From an uncultured Pelagibacteraceae bacterium (GTDB lineage: Bacteria; Pseudomonadota; Alphaproteobacteria; Pelagibacterales; Pelagibacteraceae): a stretch of 64,000 nucleotides of DNA. A program made the translations under genes and the position numbers. The DNA lies in assembly GCA_902513955.1 (NCBI GenBank), contig CABXOW010000005.1, positions 22,698 to 86,697 of the forward strand, given 5' to 3'. Within the stretch, counting starts at the first letter, position 1. Every line of letters begins with the position of its first letter. A model generated the notes under the pieces. That model ran no database searches, was not told the DNA's origin, and saw nothing but the letters and a program-made list of their open reading frames with translations. This document shows positions 1-8,883 of this stretch, in pieces.

Positions 1-436
1 TGTGAGATAGATTTAAAGATTTAAATTCAGGATTAGTTGGAATTTGTAACGTATAATTTGCATAACTTACTTCATTATTTGATAATCCCGAAGCCTCAGA
101 TCCAAAAAGAAATGCTACTTTTTTTGTAAAATCAATTTTTTTTAAGTCCTCCAATTGAATATGTTTAATATTCTTATTTCTAAATCTTGCTGATGTTGCA
201 ATCACATAATCTATATTTTTTAATGCAGGTTCTAAATTGTCAAACACTTTGCTTTTATTAATTATATTCTTAGCACCTACCGAAGTTGCTAAAATTTTAT
301 CATTTGGAAAAATAGGTTTTGGATCAATAACTGAAAGTTTCTGAAAATTAAAATTCTTCATCCCTCTGGCGCATGCACCAATATTTTCTGATAACTGAGG
401 TTTATGTAGAATAAAGGTAATATTATTTACTGACAT
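1..436 (-). CDS. trmJ: tRNA (cytidine/uridine-2'-O-)-methyltransferase, partial (C-terminus beyond window edge)
   Basis: This is the N-terminal 145 residues of a SPOUT-superfamily RNA 2'-O-methyltransferase, cut by the left window edge. It starts at the ATG at 436 (MSVNNITFILHKP). Visible signatures are SENIGACARGMKNF near residue 15, the FGSEASGLSNNE motif that forms the SAM-binding knot, and the IPTNPEFKSLNLS motif typical of TrmJ rather than of other SpoU enzymes. TrmJ methylates position 32 in the tRNA anticodon loop. It is upstream-adjacent to cimA on the opposite side of a 19-base gap and is transcribed in the same direction, away from it. The TrmJ assignment over a general TrmH-family call rests on the IPTNPE motif. 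Confidence 0.85.
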   Translation of the reverse strand, partial: MSVNNITFILHKPQLSENIGACARGMKNFNFQKLSVIDPKPIFPNDKILATSVGAKNIINKSKVFDNLEPALKNIDYVIATSARFRNKNIKHIQLEDLKKIDFTKKVAFLFGSEASGLSNNEVSYANYTLQIPTNPEFKSLNLSH

Positions 437-455
437 TATTTGTGATAAATCAAAC

Positions 456-2057
456 TTATAGACTAGCTGGAGCCTTATCTTTAAATAATTTATAATCCAA
501 ACTATCAACCAAAGCTTTAAAAGATGCATCAATTATATTTGGTGAAACACCTATAGTGAACCAGTTTACACCTTTAGAGTCTGTACTTTCAATTGAAACT
601 CTAGTTACTGCTTCAGTACCTGTGTTTAAAATTCTAACTTTATAATCAACAAGTTTTAAGTCTTTTAAATACTCGGAATATTTGGCAAGTTTATTAACAT
701 TTTTTCTTATCGCATTATCAAGAGCATTTACAGGACCGTTACCCTGTCCTTCGCATAATATTTTTTGACCATCGACTTCTAATTGAGCTTTAGCGTGTGA
801 GATGATTTCTCCAGTACTATCTTTTTTAACTGAGACATCGTATTCATTGATTAGTATATATCTTGGGATATCACCTATCAATCTTCTAGCCAATAATTCA
901 AATGAAGCATCCGCTCCATCATAACTATAACCAATAAACTCTCTGTCTTTAACTTCTTCTAAAAGTTTTTTAATTTTTGGATCATTTTTTTCAACTTGGA
1001 TACCAATTGATTTTAATCTAGACATTATGTTTGATTGACCAGCTTGATCAGAAATTACAATATTTCTTGAATTTCCTACTTCTTCAGGTTCAATATGTTC
1101 ATAAGTTTTTGGATCCTTTTGAACTGCTGAAACATGCATTCCGCCTTTGTGTGAAAATGCAGAAGCACCAACATAAGGTAAATGTTTGTTAGGTTTTCTA
1201 TTCAATAATTCATCTAATAATCTTGAGCATTGAGTCAAATTTTTTAAATTTTCACGTTTGATATTAAGTTCAAATTTTTCATTAAAATCTTTTTTTAAAA
1301 ATAAAGATGGAATTAAAGACATTAGATTTGCATTTCCACATCTTTCACCCAATCCATTTATAGTTCCTTGAATTTGTCTTACTCCTGCTTGAACTGCTAT
1401 TAAACTATTTGCAACAGCATTTTCAGTATCATTATGAGCATGTATACCTAAGTTTTCTCCTGGAATATGTTTGGTTACTTCTGATACAATTTTAGATACT
1501 TCATGTGGAAGAGTTCCGCCATTTGTATCACATAAAACTATCCATCTAGCGCCTTGATCGTAAGCTGCTTTTAAACATTTTAAAGCATAATCAGCATTAG
1601 ATTTATATCCATCAAAAAAATGTTCTGCATCAAACATAAACTCTTTACCCGAGCCAATAATATGTTTTGCACTTTCGCTTATATTTTCTATATTTTGTTC
1701 GTTGGTAATGCCCAGAGCTACATCAACTTGGAAATCCCAAGATTTACCAAATAAACAAACTGAAGAACTTTTCGAATTGATTAATGAAGCCAACATTGGA
1801 TCATTTTCAGCACTATGTTCTAATTTTTTTGTCATACCGAAAGCAGTAAGTTTAGCATTTTTAAAGCCATGATCTTTATTAAAAAATTCCGTATCAGTTG
1901 GGTTAGCTCCTGGCCATCCAGCTTCGATATAATCTACTCCTAAAGCATCTAATGAAGTTGATATTTTTTCTTTATCATCGATTGAAAAATCAACACCTTG
2001 TGTTTGAGCACCATCTCTTAATGTGGTGTCAAAAATATATAGCTTTTCCTTACTCAT
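456..2057 (-). CDS. cimA: (R)-citramalate synthase / LeuA-like acyltransferase
   Basis: A 533-residue enzyme of the homocitrate/isopropylmalate/citramalate synthase family. It condenses acetyl-CoA with pyruvate (citramalate synthase), feeding isoleucine synthesis without threonine. The HMGL-like TIM barrel shows the DTTLRDG motif at residues 10-16 and the metal-binding HAHND at 206-210. The C-terminal part, from about residue 400, has the length and composition of the LeuA allosteric domain. The length matches the long CimA class (about 520-540 residues) rather than LeuA or NifV. It overlaps the cysS stop by four bases (ATGA), so the two are translationally coupled, cysS first. Substrate preference is inferred from family membership. 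Confidence 0.87.
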   Translation of the reverse strand: MSKEKLYIFDTTLRDGAQTQGVDFSIDDKEKISTSLDALGVDYIEAGWPGANPTDTEFFNKDHGFKNAKLTAFGMTKKLEHSAENDPMLASLINSKSSSVCLFGKSWDFQVDVALGITNEQNIENISESAKHIIGSGKEFMFDAEHFFDGYKSNADYALKCLKAAYDQGARWIVLCDTNGGTLPHEVSKIVSEVTKHIPGENLGIHAHNDTENAVANSLIAVQAGVRQIQGTINGLGERCGNANLMSLIPSLFLKKDFNEKFELNIKRENLKNLTQCSRLLDELLNRKPNKHLPYVGASAFSHKGGMHVSAVQKDPKTYEHIEPEEVGNSRNIVISDQAGQSNIMSRLKSIGIQVEKNDPKIKKLLEEVKDREFIGYSYDGADASFELLARRLIGDIPRYILINEYDVSVKKDSTGEIISHAKAQLEVDGQKILCEGQGNGPVNALDNAIRKNVNKLAKYSEYLKDLKLVDYKVRILNTGTEAVTRVSIESTDSKGVNWFTIGVSPNIIDASFKALVDSLDYKLFKDKAPASL

Positions 2058-3403
2058 TTAAATTTCCAAATCGTTTTACCATCTTTATCTTCTATTAAAA
2101 CACCTTTATCCAAAAGATAATCTCTAATATTATCTGCTTCTTTATAATCTTTGTTCAATCTAGCTTTATTTCTAAGCTCTATCTTGTTGTTAATTTCTTC
2201 CTCGGTAATATCTACTTTTTCTTTTTTGTGATTTAACCATTCTTCTTTAGTTTCATTAAGCAAACCAATAAAATTACATGCTGAATTAAAAATTTTTTTT
2301 TCTTCGTCGTTACCTTTGTTAGCTTTTTCATAAAGCTTATGTAAATTTGCAATATAGCCTGGAGTATTTATATCATCATATAGAGGTTGAATTATTTCAT
2401 CATCTAAATCTTTATTAGATGGCAGATAAACATTATACCATTTATCTATAGTATTTTGACAGTCCTCTAACAACTTGTCATTCCAATCTAAAGGTTGTCT
2501 GTAATGAGCGCTAATTAAAGCTAATCTTAAAACTTGTCCGCTAACTTTATTTCTAAAATCTTTTATCTTTAAAATATTTCCCTGAGATTTTGCCATTTTC
2601 TCATTAGACATAGTAATAAAAGCATTATGTAACCAATAATTTGCAAAAACTTTAGTGTCATTTGCACATCTTGATTGAGCTATTTCATTTTCGTGATGTG
2701 GAAAAATTAAATCTATTCCTCCTCCATGAATATCAAATTCATTACCCAAAAATTTTTTTGACATTGCAGAGCACTCTAAGTGCCAACCTGGCCTTCCTTT
2801 GCCCCAAGGTGAGTCCCAAGATGGTTCATTTTCTAAAGAAGGTTTCCACAAAACAAAATCTTCTGAGTTTTTTTTATTATCACTTATTTCAATACGAGAT
2901 CCTGCAATTAATTCATCTAATTTTTTATTAGATAATTGACCATAATCATCAAATTTTTTCACTTCAAAATAAACATGTTCGTTATTTTCATAAGCAAAAT
3001 CTTTTTTAATTAATTCAGAAATCATTTCGATCATTAAATCAATATGTTCTGTAGCTTTAGGTTGTTGTGATGGATTTTCACAATTTAAATAATTACAATC
3101 TTCATTAAAACTTTTAATTACTGTTTCTGTTAAATCTGAAATAGAAATATTTTTTTCGTTTGAAGATTTAATTATTTTATCATCAACATCAGTAATATTT
3201 CTAACATAATTAACTGATGAAAATTTACTTTTAAGTATTTTAAAAAAAATATCAAAAATAACTATCGGTCTAGCATTTCCTATATGTGGATCATCATAAA
3301 CTGTTGGGCCACAAACATACATGCCAACATTATTTTCATCTATTGGAACAAATTTTTCTTTTTTGTTACTTAGATTATTTGTTAAAAAAATATCTTTATT
3401 CAT
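2054..3403 (-). CDS. cysS: Cysteinyl-tRNA synthetase
   Basis: A 449-residue class I aminoacyl-tRNA synthetase that charges tRNA-Cys. The sequence shows the zinc-ligand Cys31 in MYVCGPTVYD, the HIGN signature at 40-43, a second zinc-site segment around Cys211 (LECSAM) and HHENEIAQS near 236, and the KMAKS loop at 269-273. Length and domain order are those of standard bacterial CysRS, and the anticodon-binding C-terminal domain is complete. Its stop overlaps the start of cimA by four bases. The upstream gap to nadE is 45 bases with no strong terminator. Confidence 0.96.
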   Translation of the reverse strand: MNKDIFLTNNLSNKKEKFVPIDENNVGMYVCGPTVYDDPHIGNARPIVIFDIFFKILKSKFSSVNYVRNITDVDDKIIKSSNEKNISISDLTETVIKSFNEDCNYLNCENPSQQPKATEHIDLMIEMISELIKKDFAYENNEHVYFEVKKFDDYGQLSNKKLDELIAGSRIEISDNKKNSEDFVLWKPSLENEPSWDSPWGKGRPGWHLECSAMSKKFLGNEFDIHGGGIDLIFPHHENEIAQSRCANDTKVFANYWLHNAFITMSNEKMAKSQGNILKIKDFRNKVSGQVLRLALISAHYRQPLDWNDKLLEDCQNTIDKWYNVYLPSNKDLDDEIIQPLYDDINTPGYIANLHKLYEKANKGNDEEKKIFNSACNFIGLLNETKEEWLNHKKEKVDITEEEINNKIELRNKARLNKDYKEADNIRDYLLDKGVLIEDKDGKTIWKFK

Positions 3404-3448
3404 TGTTTTAGAAATATACTTAATTCATAGATTTGTTAATCTATTTGA

Positions 3449-4192
3449 TTAATTAGGAATTTTGCATACAGGAATAGGCACCATTTTATGCAAATTTTGT
3501 TTTCTTATAGTTTCGTATTTAGCTCTATTAGGTGAATTGGGATTATTCATAGCTTCTTCAAGTTCATTATATTTTAATCCTAATTGATCTTCATCTGTTC
3601 TGCCATCATCCCATAATCCATCGGTTGGAGCTGCTTCAATTATTTCGTTTAGAACACCAAGTTCTTTTCCAAGTTCCCAAACTTCTGTTTTATTACAATC
3701 AGCAATTGGAGAAATATCTACCCCTCCGTCACCGTACTTTGTGTAAAAACCTACACCAAAATCCTCAACTTTATTACCAGTTCCAACCACAATACCTTTG
3801 TTAGCTGCTGCAACTTGATAAAGAGTTGTCATTCTTAATCTTGCTTTAGAATTTGCCATACCATGTTCATTGTCAAATTTTGATAAACTCGAAGAAAAAG
3901 CTGAAAATAATTCATCTAAATTAATAGTATGAGCTTCAACATTTTTAAATTTTTTTACTAACCATTCTTGATGTTTAAGACTTAAATCGTGTTGTTGAGA
4001 CTTTTGTTTAATTGACATAGATAAAACAATTGTTTTTAAGCCTGTCATAGCACTTAAAGTACTCGATACAGACGAGTCAATTCCTCCTGAAATACCTATA
4101 ACTAATGACTGAGCTTTATTAGGCATATTATTTATATAGTCTTTAATCCAATCAGATATAAAATTTACTTTTTCAGAAGGTGTCATAGTCAT
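3449..4192 (-). CDS. nadE: NAD+ synthase, ammonia-dependent type
   Basis: A 247-residue NAD synthetase that amidates deamido-NAD in the last step of NAD formation. The PP-loop motif GISGGIDSS lies at residues 33-41, and the GTGNKVEDFGVGFYTKYGDGG stretch is the family's substrate-binding segment. There is no N-terminal nitrilase (glutaminase) domain, so it should use free ammonia or an ammonia donor encoded elsewhere. The frame offers two ATG codons, at 4192 and 4186 (MTMTP); neither has a clear Shine-Dalgarno, so the start is uncertain by two residues. Confidence 0.93.
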   Translation of the reverse strand: MTMTPSEKVNFISDWIKDYINNMPNKAQSLVIGISGGIDSSVSSTLSAMTGLKTIVLSMSIKQKSQQHDLSLKHQEWLVKKFKNVEAHTINLDELFSAFSSSLSKFDNEHGMANSKARLRMTTLYQVAAANKGIVVGTGNKVEDFGVGFYTKYGDGGVDISPIADCNKTEVWELGKELGVLNEIIEAAPTDGLWDDGRTDEDQLGLKYNELEEAMNNPNSPNRAKYETIRKQNLHKMVPIPVCKIPN

Positions 4193-4225
4193 AACGTATT
4201 ATCAGTTGATATTTTTTACAATGCT

Positions 4226-5605
4226 TTAAGATGCCGCTCTATTTGCATTTTTTGAATACGAGCTATTTTTTTTAATTTCATCAGAAATTAAAAAAGCTAA
4301 TTCTAAAGCTTGGTTTGCATTTAATCTTGGATCACAATGAGTGTGATATCTTGAAGATAAATCTTTTTCTGATATTTTTTGAGCACCACCTATACATTCA
4401 GTAACATTTTGACCTGTAAGCTCAATATGAAGACCTCCAGCATAACTACCTTCACTTTGATGACAAGCAAACACATTTTTTACTTCTTTTAAAACACTAT
4501 TAAAAGGTCTTGTTTTAAATCCTGTTGAAGCTTTAATTGTGTTTCCATGACAAGGATCACACGACCAAATAACATTTAAACCTTCTTTTTTAATAGCTCT
4601 AATTAATTTCGGCAAATATTTTGAAACATTGTCAGCTCCAAATCTTGAAATTAAAGTAATTTTACCTTTTTCATTTTTAGGATTAATTCTATTACAAAGA
4701 TTTATTAAATCTTCAGCTTTTAGGGTTGGACCACATTTAATTCCAATAGGATTTTCAACCCCTCTACAAAACTCAACATGTCCACCGTCTAATTGTCTAG
4801 TTCTATCTCCAATCCAAACAAAGTGAGCTGAAGTATCATGGTTTTCACCTGTGGTAGAGTCTGTTCGTGTCATTGTTTCTTCAAACGGTAATAATAATGC
4901 TTCATGTGAAGTCCAAAAATTAACAGTTTTTAATCTTCTATTAAAATCAGAATTAATTCCACAAGCATCCATAAATGCCAATGCATCAGCAATTCTATCT
5001 TCTAATTCTTTAAATCTTTTTAATTCAGGGCTATTTTTAATAAATCCAAGGTTCCAAGTATGGACATTTTGTAGATCAGCAAAACCACCATGGCAAAAAG
5101 CTCTGATAAGATTTAATGTTGCTACTGACTGAGAATAAGCTTTAAATAATCTTTTTGGATCTGGAACTCTTGCTTTTTCATTAAATTCCATTCCATTAAT
5201 ATTGTCTCCTAAATAGCTAGGAAGTTCTACTCCATTTTTTGACTCAACAGGTGAACTTCTTGGTTTTGAGAATTGTCCAGCTATTCTTCCAACTTTTACA
5301 ACTGGTAATGAAGCTGAATATGTTAGGACTAATGACATTTGCAATATTAGCTTGAATGTGTCCCTAATATTATCTGGGTTAAATTCAGCAAAACTTTCAG
5401 CACAATCTCCGCCTTGAAGTAAAAAAGCTTTACCATCCACAACATCTGCAAGTTGAGATTTTAAATGTCTTGTCTCTCCTGCAAAAACTAAAGGTGGGAA
5501 TGTTGCAAGTTTATCCAAAACCATATCCAATTCTTTTTTATTTGGATATTCGGGCATGTGTTTAACTGGATACTTTCTCCAACTATTTTTTTTCCAATTT
5601 TTCAT
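4226..5605 (-). CDS. 3-deoxy-7-phosphoheptulonate (DAHP) synthase, class II
   Basis: A class II (plant/AroA-II type) DAHP synthase of about 459 residues, the first enzyme of the shikimate pathway, joining phosphoenolpyruvate and erythrose 4-phosphate. Diagnostic stretches are the QGGDCAESF motif, the [12 protein letters not shown] segment, the WSCDPCHGN motif and the C-terminal [15 protein letters not shown] block carrying metal and substrate ligands. The open frame extends to a TTG at 5611, but the ATG at 5605 (MKNWKKNSW) matches family N-termini and is preferred. It is followed after a 33-base gap by nadE in the same direction. Confidence 0.93.
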   Translation of the reverse strand: MKNWKKNSWRKYPVKHMPEYPNKKELDMVLDKLATFPPLVFAGETRHLKSQLADVVDGKAFLLQGGDCAESFAEFNPDNIRDTFKLILQMSLVLTYSASLPVVKVGRIAGQFSKPRSSPVESKNGVELPSYLGDNINGMEFNEKARVPDPKRLFKAYSQSVATLNLIRAFCHGGFADLQNVHTWNLGFIKNSPELKRFKELEDRIADALAFMDACGINSDFNRRLKTVNFWTSHEALLLPFEETMTRTDSTTGENHDTSAHFVWIGDRTRQLDGGHVEFCRGVENPIGIKCGPTLKAEDLINLCNRINPKNEKGKITLISRFGADNVSKYLPKLIRAIKKEGLNVIWSCDPCHGNTIKASTGFKTRPFNSVLKEVKNVFACHQSEGSYAGGLHIELTGQNVTECIGGAQKISEKDLSSRYHTHCDPRLNANQALELAFLISDEIKKNSSYSKNANRAAS

Positions 5606-5640
5606 ATTCAACTGCTGATTGTTTTAACAGAGTTTGAGCT

Positions 5641-7461
5641 TTATTCAACTGTTACAGATTTTGCTAAATTTCTTGGCTTATCTATATCATAACCTTTTTT
5701 TAGGGCTGAATAATAAGCAAGTTTTTGAAGTGGTATAGTTAAAAGAAAAGGTAACAAATCATTATTTGTGGTCTCAACTTCAATGGTTTGCCAAATATTT
5801 TCTGAAACTACTTCGTCTTTACTTTTGTTCGTTATTAATAAAACTTTAGCTCCTCTTGCTATTACTTCCTGCATATTTGAAATAGTTTTTTTATAATAAT
5901 TATCTCTAGGTGCAAGAACAACAACAGGCATGCCCTCTTCAATTAACGCTAAAGGACCATGCTTCATTTCTCCAGCAGGATAACCTTCAGCATGAACATA
6001 AGATAACTCCTTAAGTTTTAAAGCACCTTCTAATGCTATTGGGTAAGAAAAACCTCTTCCTAAAAACATTGACCCTTTTGCCTCATTAAATGTTGAAGCT
6101 ATAGCTTGAATATCATTATCTATTAACAGTGTTTCTTCAATTAATTTTGGCAAATTTTTAAGATCTTTTATTTTTTCTTGATAAAATTCATTTTCAATTT
6201 CTTTTCTTAATGAGCCTAGTTTTAAAGATAAAATATATAGCACTAGAATTTGACCTAAAAAAGCTTTAGTTGAGGCAACACCTATTTCAGGACCACAATG
6301 AATTGGTAATACAAAGTTTGAGTCTCTTGCAATTGAGCTTTCAATTACGTTTACAACCGCACAAGTTTTCATTTTATTTTTATTGCATATGTCTAACGCT
6401 GCATAAGTATCTGCCGTCTCACCTGATTGCGAGACAAAGACGTATAAAGTATCATTTTTAAATCTATTTTTTCGATATCTAAATTCTGAAGCAATATCAA
6501 CATTAACTTCCAATGTTGTTAATTCTTCAAACCAATATTTTGCCATTAAACATGAATGATAGGCGGTACCGCATCCAATTAATGTAATTGTTTTAATTTC
6601 ATCAATATGCCAAGGGAAATTATAAATATTGATATCATTATTAATGTTATCCACATACTCTTTAACACCTGTTTTTAATGTTCGAGGTTGTTCTTCAATT
6701 TCTTTAGCCATAAAATGTTTAAAATCACCTTTATCATAATTTTCTTGATTAGAAGAAAGCTCTAAAACTTTTTTATTAATTTTTATTCCTTCTTCATTAA
6801 AAAAATCAACCTCATCTTTTTTGACAATACAAAATTCACCATCATCTAAATAAGTAATTTTATTTGTCATTGACTTAAGAGCATAAGAATCTGAACCTAA
6901 GTAATTTTCACTAGGTCCATAACCAACTGCTAAAGGAGAACCTCTTCTTGCACCAACTATTAAATCTGGAATATCTTTAAAAATAACACCTAGTGCAAAA
7001 CTACCGTGAAGTTGTTTTAAAGTTTTTGTTATAGCTTCTTGTAATTCTGATGTTTTTAAATTTTCAGTAATTAAATGGACAATAACCTCAGTATCGGTTT
7101 GTGATTTAAATATATGACCTTGGCTTATTAAATGTTTTTTTAATATTGTTGAATTTTCAATTATTCCATTGTGGACCACTGATACATTATCTGATGAATG
7201 TGGGTGCGCATTTATACTATTTGGCACACCATGAGTTGCCCATCTGACATGGCCAATACCAATATTACCTGAAAGATTTTTTAAATCAAAATTATTTTCT
7301 AAATTTTCTACCCTACCTTCAGATTTAACTTGATTAATAAAGCCATTGGATAAAGTTGCTATACCAGCAGAGTCATACCCTCTATACTCTAATTTTTTAA
7401 GAGAATTAATAATACTGCTTGATACTGACTTGTTGCTAGATATTCCAATTATTCCACACAT
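5641..7461 (-). CDS. glmS: Glutamine--fructose-6-phosphate aminotransferase (isomerizing)
   Basis: A 606-residue enzyme making glucosamine 6-phosphate for peptidoglycan and lipopolysaccharide. Cys2 after the initiator is the nucleophile of the N-terminal glutaminase domain (MCGIIGI). RGYDSAGIA and GHVRWATHG follow. The second half holds two SIS sugar-isomerase domains, with the SQSGETADT and GRGFSYPIALEGALKLKE motifs. It ends in the canonical KSVTVE. It starts one base after the stop of the GlmU-like gene, so the two form an amino-sugar pair. There is no sign of a glmS ribozyme in the upstream sequence. Confidence 0.97.
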   Translation of the reverse strand: MCGIIGISSNKSVSSSIINSLKKLEYRGYDSAGIATLSNGFINQVKSEGRVENLENNFDLKNLSGNIGIGHVRWATHGVPNSINAHPHSSDNVSVVHNGIIENSTILKKHLISQGHIFKSQTDTEVIVHLITENLKTSELQEAITKTLKQLHGSFALGVIFKDIPDLIVGARRGSPLAVGYGPSENYLGSDSYALKSMTNKITYLDDGEFCIVKKDEVDFFNEEGIKINKKVLELSSNQENYDKGDFKHFMAKEIEEQPRTLKTGVKEYVDNINNDINIYNFPWHIDEIKTITLIGCGTAYHSCLMAKYWFEELTTLEVNVDIASEFRYRKNRFKNDTLYVFVSQSGETADTYAALDICNKNKMKTCAVVNVIESSIARDSNFVLPIHCGPEIGVASTKAFLGQILVLYILSLKLGSLRKEIENEFYQEKIKDLKNLPKLIEETLLIDNDIQAIASTFNEAKGSMFLGRGFSYPIALEGALKLKELSYVHAEGYPAGEMKHGPLALIEEGMPVVVLAPRDNYYKKTISNMQEVIARGAKVLLITNKSKDEVVSENIWQTIEVETTNNDLLPFLLTIPLQKLAYYSALKKGYDIDKPRNLAKSVTVE

Positions 7462-7462
7462 A

Positions 7463-8080
7463 TTATTTTCTTTTATAATTTCTTGCCTCTATTTGTTTTG
7501 ATCTTGTAAGAGCTAAAGATTTCTTTTTTACATTTTTAGTTATTACAGAACCTGCGCCAACAATACTTTCTTGATTTATAGTGAGTGGAGCGACTAAAGA
7601 TGAATTGGATCCTATAAAAACCCTATCTTTAATTATTGTTTTACTTTTTTTAACACCATCGTAATTACATGTAATTGTTCCAGCACCTATATTAACTGAT
7701 TTACCAAGGTCACTATCTCCGATATAAGATAAATGATTTACTTTAGATTTTTTTCCAACAATACTTTTTTTAATTTCAACAAAGTTTCCGATTTTAGACC
7801 CTTCTTTTAAAATGGTACTCGGTCTTATTCGTGCGTAAGGTCCAATTTCAACCTTATTTTCTATCTTGCAAGACTCTAAATGTGAAAATGATTTTATTAT
7901 AACGTTATTTCCGATCTTTACATTTTTCCCTATAACAACATAAGGTTCAATGGTTACATTTTTTCCAATTTTAGTATCATTTGAAAAAAAAATTGTTTCA
8001 GGCCCAGGCATATTAACACCACTAGCTAAAAACTTATTTCTAAGTTTATTCTGAACTTTTTGTAAATTTAATTCTTTCAT
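7463..8080 (-). CDS. glmU: GlmU acetyltransferase half only (left-handed beta-helix)
   Basis: A 205-residue protein corresponding to the C-terminal half of GlmU, which acetylates glucosamine 1-phosphate. After a helical arm (NKLRNKFLASGV) come hexapeptide repeats of a left-handed beta-helix. GPYARIRPST, IGNFVEIKKS, NHLSYIGDS, the NIGAGTITCNYDG block and GAGSVITKNV are all classic GlmU acetyltransferase motifs. The usual N-terminal pyrophosphorylase (GT-A) domain of about 230 residues is absent. The gene starts at a clean ATG and only 69 bases separate it from the divergent gph, so this is not a frameshift. A separate uridyltransferase must exist elsewhere if UDP-GlcNAc is made by this route. 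Confidence 0.85.
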   Translation of the reverse strand: MKELNLQKVQNKLRNKFLASGVNMPGPETIFFSNDTKIGKNVTIEPYVVIGKNVKIGNNVIIKSFSHLESCKIENKVEIGPYARIRPSTILKEGSKIGNFVEIKKSIVGKKSKVNHLSYIGDSDLGKSVNIGAGTITCNYDGVKKSKTIIKDRVFIGSNSSLVAPLTINQESIVGAGSVITKNVKKKSLALTRSKQIEARNYKRK

Positions 8081-8149
8081 TTTAAAATGCTTTATATTAA
8101 GAATATGTCTTAATTAATTCACATAATATTTCTTTAAAAAACTTTTAAA

Positions 8150-8830
8150 ATGAAGCGGAAATTCACAATTTTATTTGATTTAGATGGGACTCTAGTAGAT
8201 ACAGCTCCAGATTTAATGTTGGCTCACAATCATGTAATGAGAAAATTTGGATACCCCACCAAATCTTTAGATGATTTAAAAAGCTCAGTTGGCAAAGGTG
8301 CTGGGGCTATGATTGGTAGATCCTTATGGAGTCAGGCCAAAAAAGAATTAACATCAATTAATGAAAAAATTAAAAATGAGATGACAGATGAATTTATATC
8401 TTTTTATGGAAAAAATATTTTAAAAGAAAGTACTTTAATAAATGGAGTTATGAATTTCTTAAATTGGTGTAAAAAAAAAAATATATCTATGGCTATCTGC
8501 ACAAATAAAACTGAGTATCTTGCTGTTGATCTTTTAAAAAAAATTGGAATATATGATTACTTTGAATATGTCGCTGGTTATAATACTTTCGAATATTGTA
8601 AGCCAGATCCAAGACACTTAACTTCTATAATAGAAATATTAGATGGAGACAAAAATAAATCAATAATGATTGGTGACAGTGAAACTGATGCTAATGCTGC
8701 TAAAGCAGCAGAGATACCTGTTATTTTATTAGAAAATGGATATACAGAAAAAAGTACAACTGAAATATATCATAATCACCTTATAAAAGACTTTATTGGT
8801 CTTGAAAAAATAATAACAAAATATCTTTGA
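8150..8830 (+). CDS. gph: HAD-family phosphoglycolate phosphatase-like hydrolase
   Basis: A 226-residue haloacid dehalogenase superfamily phosphatase of the Gph/CbbZ type, which removes 2-phosphoglycolate formed by DNA repair or oxygenation. Motif I is FDLDGTLVDTAPD with nucleophile Asp10 and Asp12. Motif II is the Thr in AICTNKTE. The motif III lysine is in YCKPDP, and motif IV is MIGDSETDANAA. The alpha-helical cap lies between residues about 16 and 85. It is divergent from the amino-sugar genes and precedes prpD by 53 bases. HAD substrate ranges are broad, so the exact substrate is not certain. Confidence 0.8.
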   Translation: MKRKFTILFDLDGTLVDTAPDLMLAHNHVMRKFGYPTKSLDDLKSSVGKGAGAMIGRSLWSQAKKELTSINEKIKNEMTDEFISFYGKNILKESTLINGVMNFLNWCKKKNISMAICTNKTEYLAVDLLKKIGIYDYFEYVAGYNTFEYCKPDPRHLTSIIEILDGDKNKSIMIGDSETDANAAKAAEIPVILLENGYTEKSTTEIYHNHLIKDFIGLEKIITKYL

Positions 8831-8872
8831 TATTGATTAATTTTTTTTAACTATTAAAACAAAATCACTATT

Positions 8873-8878
8873 AAGGAG
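8873..8878 (+). promoter_or_regulatory. Shine-Dalgarno AAGGAG deciding the TTG start of prpD
   Basis: The hexamer AAGGAG sits five bases before the TTG at 8884. No in-frame ATG nearby has comparable support, so this site fixes the non-ATG start of prpD. Confidence 0.75.
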
Positions 8879-8883
8879 TTATT

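Noticed and set aside
2662..2931. 89-residue open frame on the plus strand inside cysS, and similar frames inside other genes
   Set aside because: They are antisense shadows of well-supported genes, have no ribosome site and no recognisable domain.
5606..5640. Possible glmS ribozyme or riboswitch around the glmS and DAHP synthase genes
   Set aside because: The gaps are 1-35 bases, too short for such RNAs.
7463..8149. GlmU as a broken gene caused by frameshift
   Set aside because: The upstream gap is only 69 bases and leads into a divergent gene, so no lost N-terminal half can be recovered in any frame.
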